A stretch of 64,000 nucleotides of DNA from Planotetraspora phitsanulokensis (lineage in GTDB: Bacteria > Actinomycetota > Actinomycetes > Streptosporangiales > Streptosporangiaceae): NCBI RefSeq assembly GCF_016863295.1, contig NZ_BOOP01000036.1, positions 1 to 64,000 of the forward strand. The letters run 5' to 3'. Position 1 is the first letter of the stretch, and each line of letters opens with the position of its first letter. The translations under genes were made by a program, and so were the position numbers. This document shows, piece after piece, positions 55,599 to 64,000 of the stretch. Under the pieces are notes generated by a model that ran no database searches, had not been told where the DNA came from, and worked only from the letters and a program-made list of their open reading frames with translations.

Positions 55599-56513
55599 TC
55601 AGTGGACGGACGCCTTCGCCAGCTGCTTGATCGCCGACAGGTAGGTCTCGTCCGGGTCCAGCCGCCGGAGCTCCTCGGAGAGCAGCTCCGAGGTCGGCCT
55701 GCGGGTCAGGGCGACCCGCCGGTCCGGCTGACCGGGCTTCGACAACGTCGCAAGGCGGGCGTCGGACCTGGACACCTTGAGCTCTCCGCCGTTCGCGACG
55801 GCGAGCCGCACCGCCGTGAGGCCGGGGCCGGGCGACTCCACGACCTCGATGGGGGCGTCCAGCCGCTGCGACAACCACGCCGCGAGCAGCGGCGCGCTGG
55901 GGTTGCCGGCGGCGGCCTCCACGACCCCCGACTCGATCTTCCCGACCGGCTGGTCGAAGGCCGCGGCGAGCAGGCTCCGCCACGGCGTCAGCCGGGTCCA
56001 GGCGAGATCGGTGTCCCCGGGGACATAGCCGTCGAGCCTCGAAGTGATCGTCGCGACCGAGTCCTGCGCCGCGCGGGCGTCGGTGATGCGACGGCTGGCG
56101 AGGTGCCCGACGGCGTCCTTCGCGGGGACCGCGGGGGAGACACCCGGCCACCAGGCGACCACCGGCGTGTCGGTGAGCAGCAGCGGCGTGATGACCGAGT
56201 CGGCGTGCCCGGTCAGCTTGCCGTACAGCCGCAGCAGCACGATCTCACCGGGGGACGACTCGCCCACCCTGATCTCGGCGTCGAGCCGGTTGGCCTCGGC
56301 CGGGTCGCGGTTGATCACCACCAGTATGCGCGAAGGGTGCTCCCGCGCCGCCTCGGTCGCCGCCCGGACCGCGTCGTACTGCCCGGCCTCGTCGACGACC
56401 ATCACCAGCGTCAGCACCATGCCGACCGCGGGCGCGCCCATCTGGTGCCGGAGCCGGGTCAGCGTCGAAGAGATCTTCGACGCCGTCGTCTCTGTCAGGT
56501 TGAAGGTCGTCAA
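55599..56513 (-). CDS. opcA: OpcA, glucose-6-phosphate dehydrogenase assembly protein
   Basis: OpcA promotes assembly and redox-linked activity of glucose-6-phosphate dehydrogenase. The 304 residues show family blocks VMVVDEAGQYDAVRAATEAA near 38, EHPSRILVVINRDP near 58, LPLLLTDTPVVAWWPG-type block (here TPLLLTDTPVVAWWPG) near 110, and DLAWTRLTPWRSLLAAAFD near 165. TTG 56513 is the only in-frame start before the conserved N-terminus, with GGAG seven bases upstream. It is 52 bp after zwf. Confidence 0.95.
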   Translation of the reverse strand: MTTFNLTETTASKISSTLTRLRHQMGAPAVGMVLTLVMVVDEAGQYDAVRAATEAAREHPSRILVVINRDPAEANRLDAEIRVGESSPGEIVLLRLYGKLTGHADSVITPLLLTDTPVVAWWPGVSPAVPAKDAVGHLASRRITDARAAQDSVATITSRLDGYVPGDTDLAWTRLTPWRSLLAAAFDQPVGKIESGVVEAAAGNPSAPLLAAWLSQRLDAPIEVVESPGPGLTAVRLAVANGGELKVSRSDARLATLSKPGQPDRRVALTRRPTSELLSEELRRLDPDETYLSAIKQLAKASVH

Positions 56514-56565
56514 CGTGCGCTCCGCTCGTTCAGCGTTCCTGCCGGATGGCCGGCGGTCGTCCGGT

Positions 56566-58233
56566 TCACATCCGCCTCCAGGCGCGCCCGTCCCTGGCCA
56601 GCATGGCGTCGGCCGAGGTGGGGCCCCAGCCGCCGGAGGCGTACGCCTCGGGTCGGCCGTGCTCCGCCCAGTACTTCTCGACCGGATCCATGATCATCCA
56701 GGAGAGCTCGACCTCCCGCTGGTGCGGGAAGAGCGGCGGGTCGCCGATCATGACGTCGAGGAGCAGCCGCTCGTAGGCCTCGGGAGAGGACTCCATGAAC
56801 GACTCGCCGTAGGCGAAGTCCATGCTGACGTCCCTGACCTCCATCGCGGTGCCCGGCACCTTGGACCCGAACCGCACGGTGATGCCCTCGTCCGGCTGGA
56901 CCCGGATGACCAGGGCGTTCTGCCCGAGGATCTCGGTGTCGTCCTTGCTGAACGGCAGGTGCGGCGCACGCTGGAACACCACGGCGACCTCGGTCATGCG
57001 GCGGCTGAGCCGCTTGCCGGTGCGCAGGTAGAACGGCACGCCCGCCCAGCGGCGGTTGGCCACCTCCAGCCGCATCGCCGCGTAGGTCTCGGTGATGGAC
57101 TCCGGCGGGATGCCGTCCTCCTCGAGGTAACCCACGACGGGCTCGCCGCCCTGCCAGCCCGCCGCGTACTGGCCGCGGGCGGTGCCGGTGCCGAGGTCGG
57201 GGGGAAGCTGGACCGCCCGCAGGACCTTCTCCTTCTCCCGGCGCAGCGCGTCGGCGTCGAAGGAGATCGGGTCCTCCATCGCGACCAGTGCGAGCAACTG
57301 GAGCAGGTGGTTCTGGATCACGTCCCGGGCCGCGCCGATGCCGTCGTAGTAGCCCGCGCGGCCGCCGATGCCGATGTCCTCGGCCATCGTGATCTGGATG
57401 TGGTCGACGTAGCCGCGGTTCCAGATCGGCTCGTAGAGCGTGTTGGCGAACCGGAGCGCCAGGATGTTCTGGACGGTCTCCTTGCCCAGGTAGTGGTCGA
57501 TCCGGAAGACCGACTCCTCCGGGAACACCGCGTTGGTGATCGCGTTGAGCTCGCGGGCGCTCTGCAGGTCGTGGCCGAACGGCTTCTCGATGACCACGCG
57601 CCGCCACGACCCCTCCGGGGCCTTGGCGAGGTCGGTCCGCTTGAGCTGCTCGATCACCGTGGGGAAGAACTTCGGCGGCACGGACAGGTAGAAGGCGTAG
57701 TTGCCGCCCGTTCCCCGCGTCTGGTCGATCTCCTTGAGCATCATCGCCAGCACGTCGAACGCGCCGTCGTCGTCGAACTCGCCGGGGCAGAAGTGGATGC
57801 CCTCGCGGATCTGCTTCCAGACCTCCTCGCGGAACGGCGTCCGCGCGTGCTCCTTGACCGCCTCATAGGTGACCTGGGCGAAGTCCTCGTGCGCCCAGTC
57901 GCGGCGGGCGAAGCCCACCAGGGAGAACCCGGGCGGCAGGAGCCCCCGGTTGCCCAGGTCGTAGATCGCGGGGAGCAGCTTGCGCTTCGCGAGGTCGCCG
58001 GTCACGCCGAACAGCACGAGCACGTGCGGCCCGGCCACGCGGGGGAGCCGCTTGTCGCGGGGGTCGCGCAGGGGATTGAAGGCGATCGCCTCCTCGGTGG
58101 TGGCGACCGTCGCCACCTGGGCCGCGACCGCGGTCGAAGGCTCGACCGGCGCGGCGGGACTGGTCGTGGGGGCCTGCGGTGTCACTGGTACCTCCGGCTC
58201 GGCGGTCTCCGCCGGCCCTGTCGGCTCGGTCAT
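56566..58233 (-). CDS. zwf: Glucose-6-phosphate dehydrogenase
   Basis: First enzyme of the oxidative pentose phosphate pathway, making NADPH. The NADP loop is LFGVTGDLAKRKLLPAIYDL (about 74-93), and the catalytic RIDHYLGKE is near 245. At 555 residues it is about 45 longer than usual because of a Pro/Thr/Glu/Ala-rich N-terminus (1-50), which looks disordered. ATG 58233 has GGGAGGTGG upstream, so the extension is real. An ATG 13 codons further upstream has no such site. Confidence 0.97.
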   Translation of the reverse strand: MTEPTGPAETAEPEVPVTPQAPTTSPAAPVEPSTAVAAQVATVATTEEAIAFNPLRDPRDKRLPRVAGPHVLVLFGVTGDLAKRKLLPAIYDLGNRGLLPPGFSLVGFARRDWAHEDFAQVTYEAVKEHARTPFREEVWKQIREGIHFCPGEFDDDGAFDVLAMMLKEIDQTRGTGGNYAFYLSVPPKFFPTVIEQLKRTDLAKAPEGSWRRVVIEKPFGHDLQSARELNAITNAVFPEESVFRIDHYLGKETVQNILALRFANTLYEPIWNRGYVDHIQITMAEDIGIGGRAGYYDGIGAARDVIQNHLLQLLALVAMEDPISFDADALRREKEKVLRAVQLPPDLGTGTARGQYAAGWQGGEPVVGYLEEDGIPPESITETYAAMRLEVANRRWAGVPFYLRTGKRLSRRMTEVAVVFQRAPHLPFSKDDTEILGQNALVIRVQPDEGITVRFGSKVPGTAMEVRDVSMDFAYGESFMESSPEAYERLLLDVMIGDPPLFPHQREVELSWMIMDPVEKYWAEHGRPEAYASGGWGPTSADAMLARDGRAWRRM

Positions 58234-58279
58234 GGAGCCACCTCCCTGGCGATTCCTTCGCCACTTGCGCATCGCATGG

Positions 58280-59905
58280 TCAGAGCTCCTCAGCCACCGA
58301 GAGAAGGTGTCTGACGCCGGCGATCCGGTCGGTCAGATGGAGACGTACGGCGGGTCGGTTCCGGGAGGTCAGCGCGCGAAGGTCGCCGAGCGCCTGGGCG
58401 AGCTGCAGCCTGCCCAGCGTGTACGGCCTGTCCGGCACCTGGATGTCGTCCGTGACGGCCCCCGTGATCTGGAGGAACGCGCCCACGCCGGGCCCGCCCT
58501 TGTGGAACTGGCCGGTCGAGTGGAGGAAACGCGGCCCCCAGCCGAACGTGACCGGACGGTCCGTACGGTAGTCGAGCAGAGCGCGGAGGGTGGCCACGTC
58601 GGCGCTCGCCCACTGTTCGGCCATCTCCTCGAACGAGGCGTCCCCGACCGTGGCCGCGTCGAACGCCGCCTCCCGGTCCAGGTAGGCCATGATCGCGAGA
58701 TATCCGCGGTCGGGCACGGCCCGCAGGGCCCACGTCAGCACGTCCGCCAGGTCCTTCGGGTTGCCCGGCAGGTCGCCGTAGACCTCGACCGGGCCGTCCG
58801 TGAGGATCGGCGTCCCGGTGGGCAGCGGTCCGTCCCCGGCCTCCGCGAGGATCGCGGCGGTGTTCTCCTTCGACTCGGCCACGTTGGGCTGGTCGAAGGG
58901 GTCGATGCCCAGCACGCGGCCCGCCACCGCGGTGGCGTACTCCCACACGAGGAACTGGGCGCCGAGCGGCCCGTCGACGCTGTGCGCGCCGTCACGGCCG
59001 ATGTTCACGGTGTACTGGTCGTCGCCCTCGGCCGCCTCGGCTCCGACCACGGGGAGGATTCCCCGGCCCTGCTTGCCGGTCGACTCGGCGATCAGCTGCT
59101 CGATCCAGTCGGGCAGTCCGTTGATCTCGGACAGCGTGTCGAGCAGGATCAGCTTGTCGCGGCCCGCCCGGTACTCCGCGCCGAGGAGGGCGCCCAGGTC
59201 GAGGCCGGGGTTGCCCTCCGTCCGCGAGAGCAGGGGGCGGACGGCGGCGGCGTCGTCGAGCAGCTTCTCGACCTGCACGCCGGCGAGCGCGCTGGGGACC
59301 AGGCCGAAGGCGCTCAGGGCGCTGTAGCGGCCCCCGACGTTCTGGTCGGCGAGGATGACCTGGTAGCCCGACTCGATCGCCGTCTGCTCCAGAGGGGAGC
59401 CGGGGTCGGTGACCACGACGATCCGGTCCGCCGGGTCGATCCCGGCGTCCCGGAAGGCCTGCTCGTAGATCCTTCTGTGGCTGTCGGTCTCGACCGTGCC
59501 GCCGCTCTTGCTGGAGACCACCAGGAGCGTCCGCTCCAGCCGGTCGTCCAGAGCCCGCCGCACCTGGTGCGGGTCGGTCGTGTCGAGGACCGTCAGCGGC
59601 ACGTCCTCGGTGGCGCAGATGACCTCGGGGGCGAGCGAGGAACCGCCCATGCCCGCCAGGACGACGTGGTCGAGGCCCTGCGCCCGGGCGCGCTCGACCA
59701 GATTCGCTATCTCGGGGAGGAGCTCCCTGCTGGTCAGGGGGAGGTTGAGCCAGCCGAGCCGAACCCTCGCCTCGGCCTGGCTCGTCGCCCCCCACAGCGA
59801 GGGATCGCCCGCGGCGAGCGCCGCGGGCACCCCCTCGGCGGCCAGCTCGTCGCTGACCGCCGATACGGCATCGGCCTCGTGGCCGATGCTCACGTCGATG
59901 GACAT
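58280..59905 (-). CDS. pgi: Glucose-6-phosphate isomerase
   Basis: Interconverts glucose-6-phosphate and fructose-6-phosphate. The 541-residue protein has two SIS domains: VVLAGMGGSSLAPEV and LLVVSSKSGGTVET near 80-140, then GQFHKGGPGVGAFLQI near 473. It is the actinobacterial pentose-operon type, divergent from E. coli Pgi. Its presence inside the operon, between tal and zwf, gives the cell a full cycle from fructose-6-phosphate back to glucose-6-phosphate. It starts seven bases after the tal stop. Confidence 0.92.
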   Translation of the reverse strand: MSIDVSIGHEADAVSAVSDELAAEGVPAALAAGDPSLWGATSQAEARVRLGWLNLPLTSRELLPEIANLVERARAQGLDHVVLAGMGGSSLAPEVICATEDVPLTVLDTTDPHQVRRALDDRLERTLLVVSSKSGGTVETDSHRRIYEQAFRDAGIDPADRIVVVTDPGSPLEQTAIESGYQVILADQNVGGRYSALSAFGLVPSALAGVQVEKLLDDAAAVRPLLSRTEGNPGLDLGALLGAEYRAGRDKLILLDTLSEINGLPDWIEQLIAESTGKQGRGILPVVGAEAAEGDDQYTVNIGRDGAHSVDGPLGAQFLVWEYATAVAGRVLGIDPFDQPNVAESKENTAAILAEAGDGPLPTGTPILTDGPVEVYGDLPGNPKDLADVLTWALRAVPDRGYLAIMAYLDREAAFDAATVGDASFEEMAEQWASADVATLRALLDYRTDRPVTFGWGPRFLHSTGQFHKGGPGVGAFLQITGAVTDDIQVPDRPYTLGRLQLAQALGDLRALTSRNRPAVRLHLTDRIAGVRHLLSVAEEL

Positions 59906-59912
59906 CGCGTGG

Positions 59913-61016
59913 TCAGGCCTTCCGGAGCTCTGAGTCGACCGTCTCGAGGAGCTCGTTCCAGGAGGTCTCGAACTTCTGGACGCCCTCGTCCTCGAGGACC
60001 CGGACGACGTCGTCGTAGTCGATGCCGGCGTCCTTCAGTGCGGCCATGACGTTCCAGGCCTGCTCGTAGAAGGGCCGGATCGTGTCGCCCGAGATCTTGC
60101 CGTGGTCCGCGGCCGAGTCCAGCGTCTTCTCCGGCATCGTGTTGACGATGCCCGCGGTGACGAGCTGGTCGACGTACAGCGTGTCGGGGTAGTCCGGGTT
60201 CTTGACGCCGGTCGAGGCCCACAGGGGGCGCTGCGGACGGGCGCCGGCGGCGCGCAGGGCCTGCCAGCGAGGCGAGTTCATGATCTCCTCGAAGGCGGCG
60301 AACGCGAGCCGGGCGTTGGCGACGCCCGCCTGGCCCTTCAGCGCGAGCGCCTCCGGCGTGCCGAGCTTGTCCAGCCGGGCGTCGATCTCGGTGTCGACCC
60401 GGCTGACGAAGAACGACGCGACCGACTCGATGCCGGCGAGGTTGTGCCCGTTGGCCCGCGCCTTCTCCAGACCGGTCAGCCAGGCGTCCATGACCGCGCG
60501 GTACCGCTCGAGGGAGAAGATCAGCGTGACGTTGACGCTGATGCCCTCCGACAGGGCCTGGGTGATGGCGGGTAGGCCCTCGACCGTCGCGGGGATCTTG
60601 ATGTGCACGTTGGGCCGGTCGACCATCCACCACAGGGCCCGGGCCTCGGCGATCGTCGGCTCGGTCTTGCGTGCCAGGCGGGGGTCGACCTCGATGGAGA
60701 CGCGGCCGTCCGCGCCGTTGGTGGCGTCGTAGACCGGCTTCAGCACGTCGGCGGCCCACCGGATGTCGAAGGTGGTGATGGCGCGCACCGCCTCTTCGAC
60801 CGAAACCCCGCGTGCGGCGAGGTCGCGCAGCTGAACGCTGTAGGCGTCGCCCTTGCTCAGCGCGGACGCGAAGATCGTCGGGTTGGACGTGACGCCCGTC
60901 ACGGCCTTGTCGCGGATCAGGGCGGCGAGATTGCCCGTGCGCAGGCGGTCGCGGCTGATGTCGTCGAGCCAGATGGAGACGCCGGCGTCGACGAGCCGCT
61001 TCAGGTTCTCACTCAT
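59913..61016 (-). CDS. tal: Transaldolase
   Basis: Transfers dihydroxyacetone units in the non-oxidative pentose phosphate pathway. The 367-residue protein is the long actinobacterial type. It begins with [33 protein letters not shown] is near 41-53. The Schiff-base Lys is K140 in [16 protein letters not shown] precedes ATG 61016. It follows tkt by 12 bp and precedes pgi by seven. Confidence 0.97.
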   Translation of the reverse strand: MSENLKRLVDAGVSIWLDDISRDRLRTGNLAALIRDKAVTGVTSNPTIFASALSKGDAYSVQLRDLAARGVSVEEAVRAITTFDIRWAADVLKPVYDATNGADGRVSIEVDPRLARKTEPTIAEARALWWMVDRPNVHIKIPATVEGLPAITQALSEGISVNVTLIFSLERYRAVMDAWLTGLEKARANGHNLAGIESVASFFVSRVDTEIDARLDKLGTPEALALKGQAGVANARLAFAAFEEIMNSPRWQALRAAGARPQRPLWASTGVKNPDYPDTLYVDQLVTAGIVNTMPEKTLDSAADHGKISGDTIRPFYEQAWNVMAALKDAGIDYDDVVRVLEDEGVQKFETSWNELLETVDSELRKA

Positions 61017-61028
61017 GTGTCTCTTCCC

Positions 61029-63131
61029 TCAGTTTCCGGTCGTCTCGCCCTTGTCAGCCCCGGTCTTGGCCAGGCTGGCCTTGGCGGCGGCCACCAGTCG
61101 CTCGGCGGTCAGGCCGAACTGCTCATAAATCGTCTTGTACGGCGCGGAGGCTCCGAAGTGCTCCAAACTGAGCACTTCCCCCGCATCACCGACGAACTCG
61201 CGCCAGCCCAGCGAGATTCCCGCTTCGACGGCGGCCCTGGCCCGGACCGCCGGAGGCAGGACGCTCTGCCGGTAGGCGTCGTCCTGTGCCTGGAACCACT
61301 CCACGCACGGCATCGAGACGACGCGCGTCGCGATGCCCTCGGACTCGAGGATGCCCCGGGCCTCGACGGCGATCTCGACCTCGCTGCCGGTGCCGATCAG
61401 GACGACCTCCGGCTGCCCGTTGGAGGCGTCCTGGAGGACGTACCCGCCGCGCGCGACCTTGTCCGCGTCGCCGGTGCCCTCGTAGACCGGGAGGTTCTGC
61501 CGGGTGAGCGCGAGGGCCGCGGGGCGGTCATCGTGCTCCAGGATCACCTTCCACGCCGCGGCGGTCTCGTTGGCGTCGGCCGGGCGCACCACGTCGAGGC
61601 CGGGGATCGCGCGAAGCGCCCACAGGTGCTCGACGGGCTGGTGGGTCGGGCCGTCCTCGCCGAGGCCGATCGAGTCGTGCGTCCAGACGTAGGTCACCGG
61701 CAGCTTCATCAGCGCGGCCAGCCGTACGGCGGGGCGCATGTAGTCGCTGAAGACCAGGAACGTGCCGCCGTAGGGGCGCGTGCCGTTGTGCAGCGCGATG
61801 CCGTTGAGGATGGCGCCCATGCCGTGCTCGCGGATGCCGAAGTGCAGCGTGCGGCCGTAGGGGTTGCCGGGGAACTCCTTGGTCTGGCGGTCCGAGGGGA
61901 TGAAGGACGGCTCGCCCTTCATCGTGGTGTTGTTGGACTCGGCCAGGTCGGCCGAACCGCCCCAGAGCTCGGGGAGGACCGGCGCCAGCGCGTTCAGCAC
62001 CTCGCCGGACGCCTTGCGCGTGGCGACGGAGGAACCCACCTCGAAGGACGGCAGCGCCTCGTCCCAGCCGGCGGGCAGCTTGCGGTGGGAGATCCGGTCG
62101 AACAGCTCGGCGCGCTCGGGGCTGTTCTCACGCCAGCTCTGGTAGCCCTTCTCCCAGCCGGCGTGGGCCTCGCGGCCCCGGGCGACGACCGCGCGGGCGT
62201 GCTCGAGCACCTCGGCGGGGACGTCGAAGTGCTTCTCCGGGTCCATGCCCATGACCTGCTTGGTGGCGGCGACCTCGGCCGCGCCGAGCGCGGAGCCGTG
62301 GATCTTGCCGGTGTTCTGCTTGTTCGGCGCGGGCCAGCCGATGATGGTGCGCAGCCTGATGATCGACGGCTTTCCGGTCTCCGCGCGGGCGGCCTCGAGA
62401 GCCGCGTACAGGGCGGGGACGTCCTCCTTGTAGTCGCCGGTCTTCAGCCAGTCGACGTCCTGGACGTGCCAGCCGTACGCCTCGTAGCGCTTGAGCACGT
62501 CCTCGGACAGGGCGATGTCGGTGTCGTCCTCGATCGAGATCTGGTTGGCGTCGAAGATCACCGCGAGGTTGCCGAGCCGCTGGTGGCCGGCGATCGAGGC
62601 GACCTCGTGGTTGATGCCCTCCTCGATGTCGCCCTCGGAGGCGATGCACCAGATCATGTGGTCGAACGGCGACTCGGTCGCGGGGGCGTCCGGGTCGAAC
62701 AGGCCGCGCTCGCGGCGGGACGCCATCGCCATGCCCACGGCGTTGCCGAAGCCCTGGCCGAGCGGCCCGGTGGTGGTCTCGACTCCGACGGTGTGGCCGT
62801 GCTCGGGGTGACCCGGGGTCAGGCTGCCCCACTGGCGCAGGGCCTTCAGGTCGTCGAGCGTCAGGCCGTAGCCCGACAGGTACAGCTGGATGTAAAGGGT
62901 CAGGCTGCTGTGCCCGGCGGACAGGACGAACCTGTCACGACCCGCCCACTGAGCGTCGGACGGGTCGTGGCGCATGACTCGCTGGAAAAGAAGATAGGCG
63001 GCGGGGGCGAGGCTCATCGCGGTGCCGGGGTGGCCCGAGCCCGCCTTCTCCACCGCGTCCATCGCCAGGGCGCGGACCACGTCGACAGCCTGCCGATCGA
63101 GGTCGCTCCACTCAAGGCTTTCGCTGCTCAA
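61029..63131 (-). CDS. tkt: Transketolase
   Basis: Thiamine-diphosphate enzyme moving two-carbon units between sugar phosphates. The 700 residues show [15 protein letters not shown] near 31, the ThDP motif [13 protein letters not shown] near 160, and GREHGMGAI-type (here [14 protein letters not shown]) near 425. TTG 63131 is chosen: GAGGGGA lies about ten bases upstream, and the protein then starts [12 protein letters not shown] like relatives. No ATG is available. It is first in the six-gene operon, so its promoter drives the whole pathway. Confidence 0.96.
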   Translation of the reverse strand: MSSESLEWSDLDRQAVDVVRALAMDAVEKAGSGHPGTAMSLAPAAYLLFQRVMRHDPSDAQWAGRDRFVLSAGHSSLTLYIQLYLSGYGLTLDDLKALRQWGSLTPGHPEHGHTVGVETTTGPLGQGFGNAVGMAMASRRERGLFDPDAPATESPFDHMIWCIASEGDIEEGINHEVASIAGHQRLGNLAVIFDANQISIEDDTDIALSEDVLKRYEAYGWHVQDVDWLKTGDYKEDVPALYAALEAARAETGKPSIIRLRTIIGWPAPNKQNTGKIHGSALGAAEVAATKQVMGMDPEKHFDVPAEVLEHARAVVARGREAHAGWEKGYQSWRENSPERAELFDRISHRKLPAGWDEALPSFEVGSSVATRKASGEVLNALAPVLPELWGGSADLAESNNTTMKGEPSFIPSDRQTKEFPGNPYGRTLHFGIREHGMGAILNGIALHNGTRPYGGTFLVFSDYMRPAVRLAALMKLPVTYVWTHDSIGLGEDGPTHQPVEHLWALRAIPGLDVVRPADANETAAAWKVILEHDDRPAALALTRQNLPVYEGTGDADKVARGGYVLQDASNGQPEVVLIGTGSEVEIAVEARGILESEGIATRVVSMPCVEWFQAQDDAYRQSVLPPAVRARAAVEAGISLGWREFVGDAGEVLSLEHFGASAPYKTIYEQFGLTAERLVAAAKASLAKTGADKGETTGN

Positions 63132-63410
63132 CTGCTCGATTCCCCTCTTGTCATTCGCGCTGGGTTGTGGCAATCCCGCCCACACGGGGACCCTAGTGGG
63201 TCCGCTGTAGTGCCGTTCCGCAGCCCCTCGGTCGGCCGCGAGGCACCTGAGCAGCGAGGCCTCCGGGTGCCGGGACTAGGTGGGCTTTCGGCCCCAGTTC
63301 CTGGACCACCGGTCTCCCCGACTACAGTGATTGCTCAACTGCCGGGGTGCTGCCCGGAGATCCGCTCTAATCAGAGGTTACGCGTTGACCCCGCATGTGT
63401 TGGAAGCGCC
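63132..63410. other. tkt/ctaB divergent promoter region
   Basis: This 279-bp gap holds small hairpins, for example GGCACC/GGTGCC at 63242-63247/63266-63271. On the minus strand TAGGGT at 63195-63190 is a good -10 for a principal sigma factor and would start tkt mRNA about 50 bases before its TTG; its -35 is not clear. No strong ctaB promoter was recognised. Confidence 0.4.
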
Positions 63411-64000
63411 TTGACGCTGCTGACGAACAAGCAAACGATGGCCCCGCCGGGAACCGCCGCGACGGCCGCCGCCGCCACGACCACCCGTACCCTCGGGGCG
63501 GTCATCAAGGCGTATGTGGCGCTCACGAAGCCCCGGATCATCGAGCTGCTCCTGATCACGACCCTGCCGGTGATGTTCCTCGCGGCGCGGGGTCTGCCCC
63601 CGCTGTGGACGGCCACGGCGACGATGATCTTCGGCACTCTCTCGGCGGGCAGCGCGAACGTCCTGAACTGTTATATCGACAGGGACATCGACAAGACCAT
63701 GCGGCGCACGCGCCGCAGGCCCCTCGCCAAGTCCGACGTCTCCCCGCAGGGGGCGCTCGTCTTCGGCATCGTCCTCGGCGTCCTGTCCACCGCGGGCCTC
63801 GGCCTCACGGTGAACTGGGTGGCGGCGGGGCTGTCGCTGGCGGCGATCCTGTTCTACGTCTTCGTGTACTCGATGTTCCTCAAGCGGCGGACGTCGCAGA
63901 ACATCGTGTGGGGCGGAATCGCGGGCTGCATGCCGGTGCTGATCGGCTGGTCCGGGATCACCGGCGGCCTGTCCTGGGCGCCCCTGGTGCTGTTCGGGGT
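63411..64000 (+). CDS. ctaB: Protoheme IX farnesyltransferase (partial)
   Basis: Converts protoheme to heme O for terminal oxidases, in the membrane. The frame is open to the window edge, giving 196 of about 300 residues. It begins with a Thr/Ala-rich stretch, then [19 protein letters not shown]. The prenyl-diphosphate site [18 protein letters not shown] is followed by RRPL, and several transmembrane helices are clear. TTG 63411 has GGAAG upstream; ATG 63438 is in frame without a ribosome site. In actinobacteria this gene usually sits beside tkt, as here. Confidence 0.93.
   Translation, partial: MTLLTNKQTMAPPGTAATAAAATTTRTLGAVIKAYVALTKPRIIELLLITTLPVMFLAARGLPPLWTATATMIFGTLSAGSANVLNCYIDRDIDKTMRRTRRRPLAKSDVSPQGALVFGIVLGVLSTAGLGLTVNWVAAGLSLAAILFYVFVYSMFLKRRTSQNIVWGGIAGCMPVLIGWSGITGGLSWAPLVLFG

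Overview
The window is a 64 kb piece of a high-GC actinobacterial chromosome. Third codon positions are strongly GC-biased, and WhiA, RbpA, OpcA, SteA/SteB, MctB-type and mycothiol-dependent (MDMPI-type) genes are present. Gene order matches two blocks known from Mycobacterium tuberculosis (TPR-HAD-small protein-tlyA-nadK-recN-steA-steB, and uvrC-rapZ-yvcK-whiA-gap-pgk-tpi-secG plus tkt-tal-zwf-opcA-pgl-ctaB). Overall gene content fits Streptosporangiales or a close relative; I cannot name a species. No rRNA, tRNA, CRISPR array or intact insertion sequence was found.

Layout. 0-5.4 kb: a very large Arg/Gly/Asp-repeat TPR protein, an MBL hydrolase and an SSB-like paralogue. 5.4-19.3 kb: DUF1015, TPR, HAD phosphatase and SCP2, then a + strand run of rRNA methyltransferase tlyA, NAD kinase, recN, the division genes steA/steB, a divergent PNPT-like membrane protein, a MurJ-type flippase and a GT4 glycosyltransferase. 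19.3-22.6 kb: terC behind a metal-type operator and a manganese-type riboswitch, then psd-pssA for phosphatidylethanolamine synthesis. 22.6-26.7 kb: a MerR regulator with a membrane partner, a DUF998 protein and an ECF42 sigma factor with its DGPF/YCII partner. 26.7-38.4 kb: MBL hydrolase, MDMPI-type enzyme, uvrA, a Tat-lipoprotein Rieske protein, uvrC, rapZ-yvcK-whiA and a membrane protein with a long Ala/Glu tail. 38.5-42.3 kb: gap-pgk-tpiA with one-base start/stop overlaps, then secG and rbpA.

42.3-54.7 kb is the least conserved part: an amidohydrolase, a DadA/PuuB-like FAD oxidase, an ACT-GNAT fusion, a Clp-N-only protein, a coiled-coil protein, a 5'-truncated molybdopterin oxidoreductase remnant, a polytopic membrane protein, a two-component system, an orphan SLATT protein and a cobalt-type nitrile hydratase operon (beta, alpha, accessory protein with a His-rich tail). 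54.8-63.1 kb is a minus-strand pentose phosphate operon read tkt-tal-pgi-zwf-opcA-pgl. ctaB starts divergently from it and runs off the window.

The intergenic DNA carries several independent short tandem-repeat arrays (22, 32, about 36 and 53 bp), and a 33-bp array lies inside the first gene. The signals most worth testing are the two-layer metal control of terC, the steA/steB-linked PNPT-MurJ-GT4 cluster, the His-rich nitrile hydratase accessory protein, the helically phased 53-bp repeats and the orphan SLATT gene.
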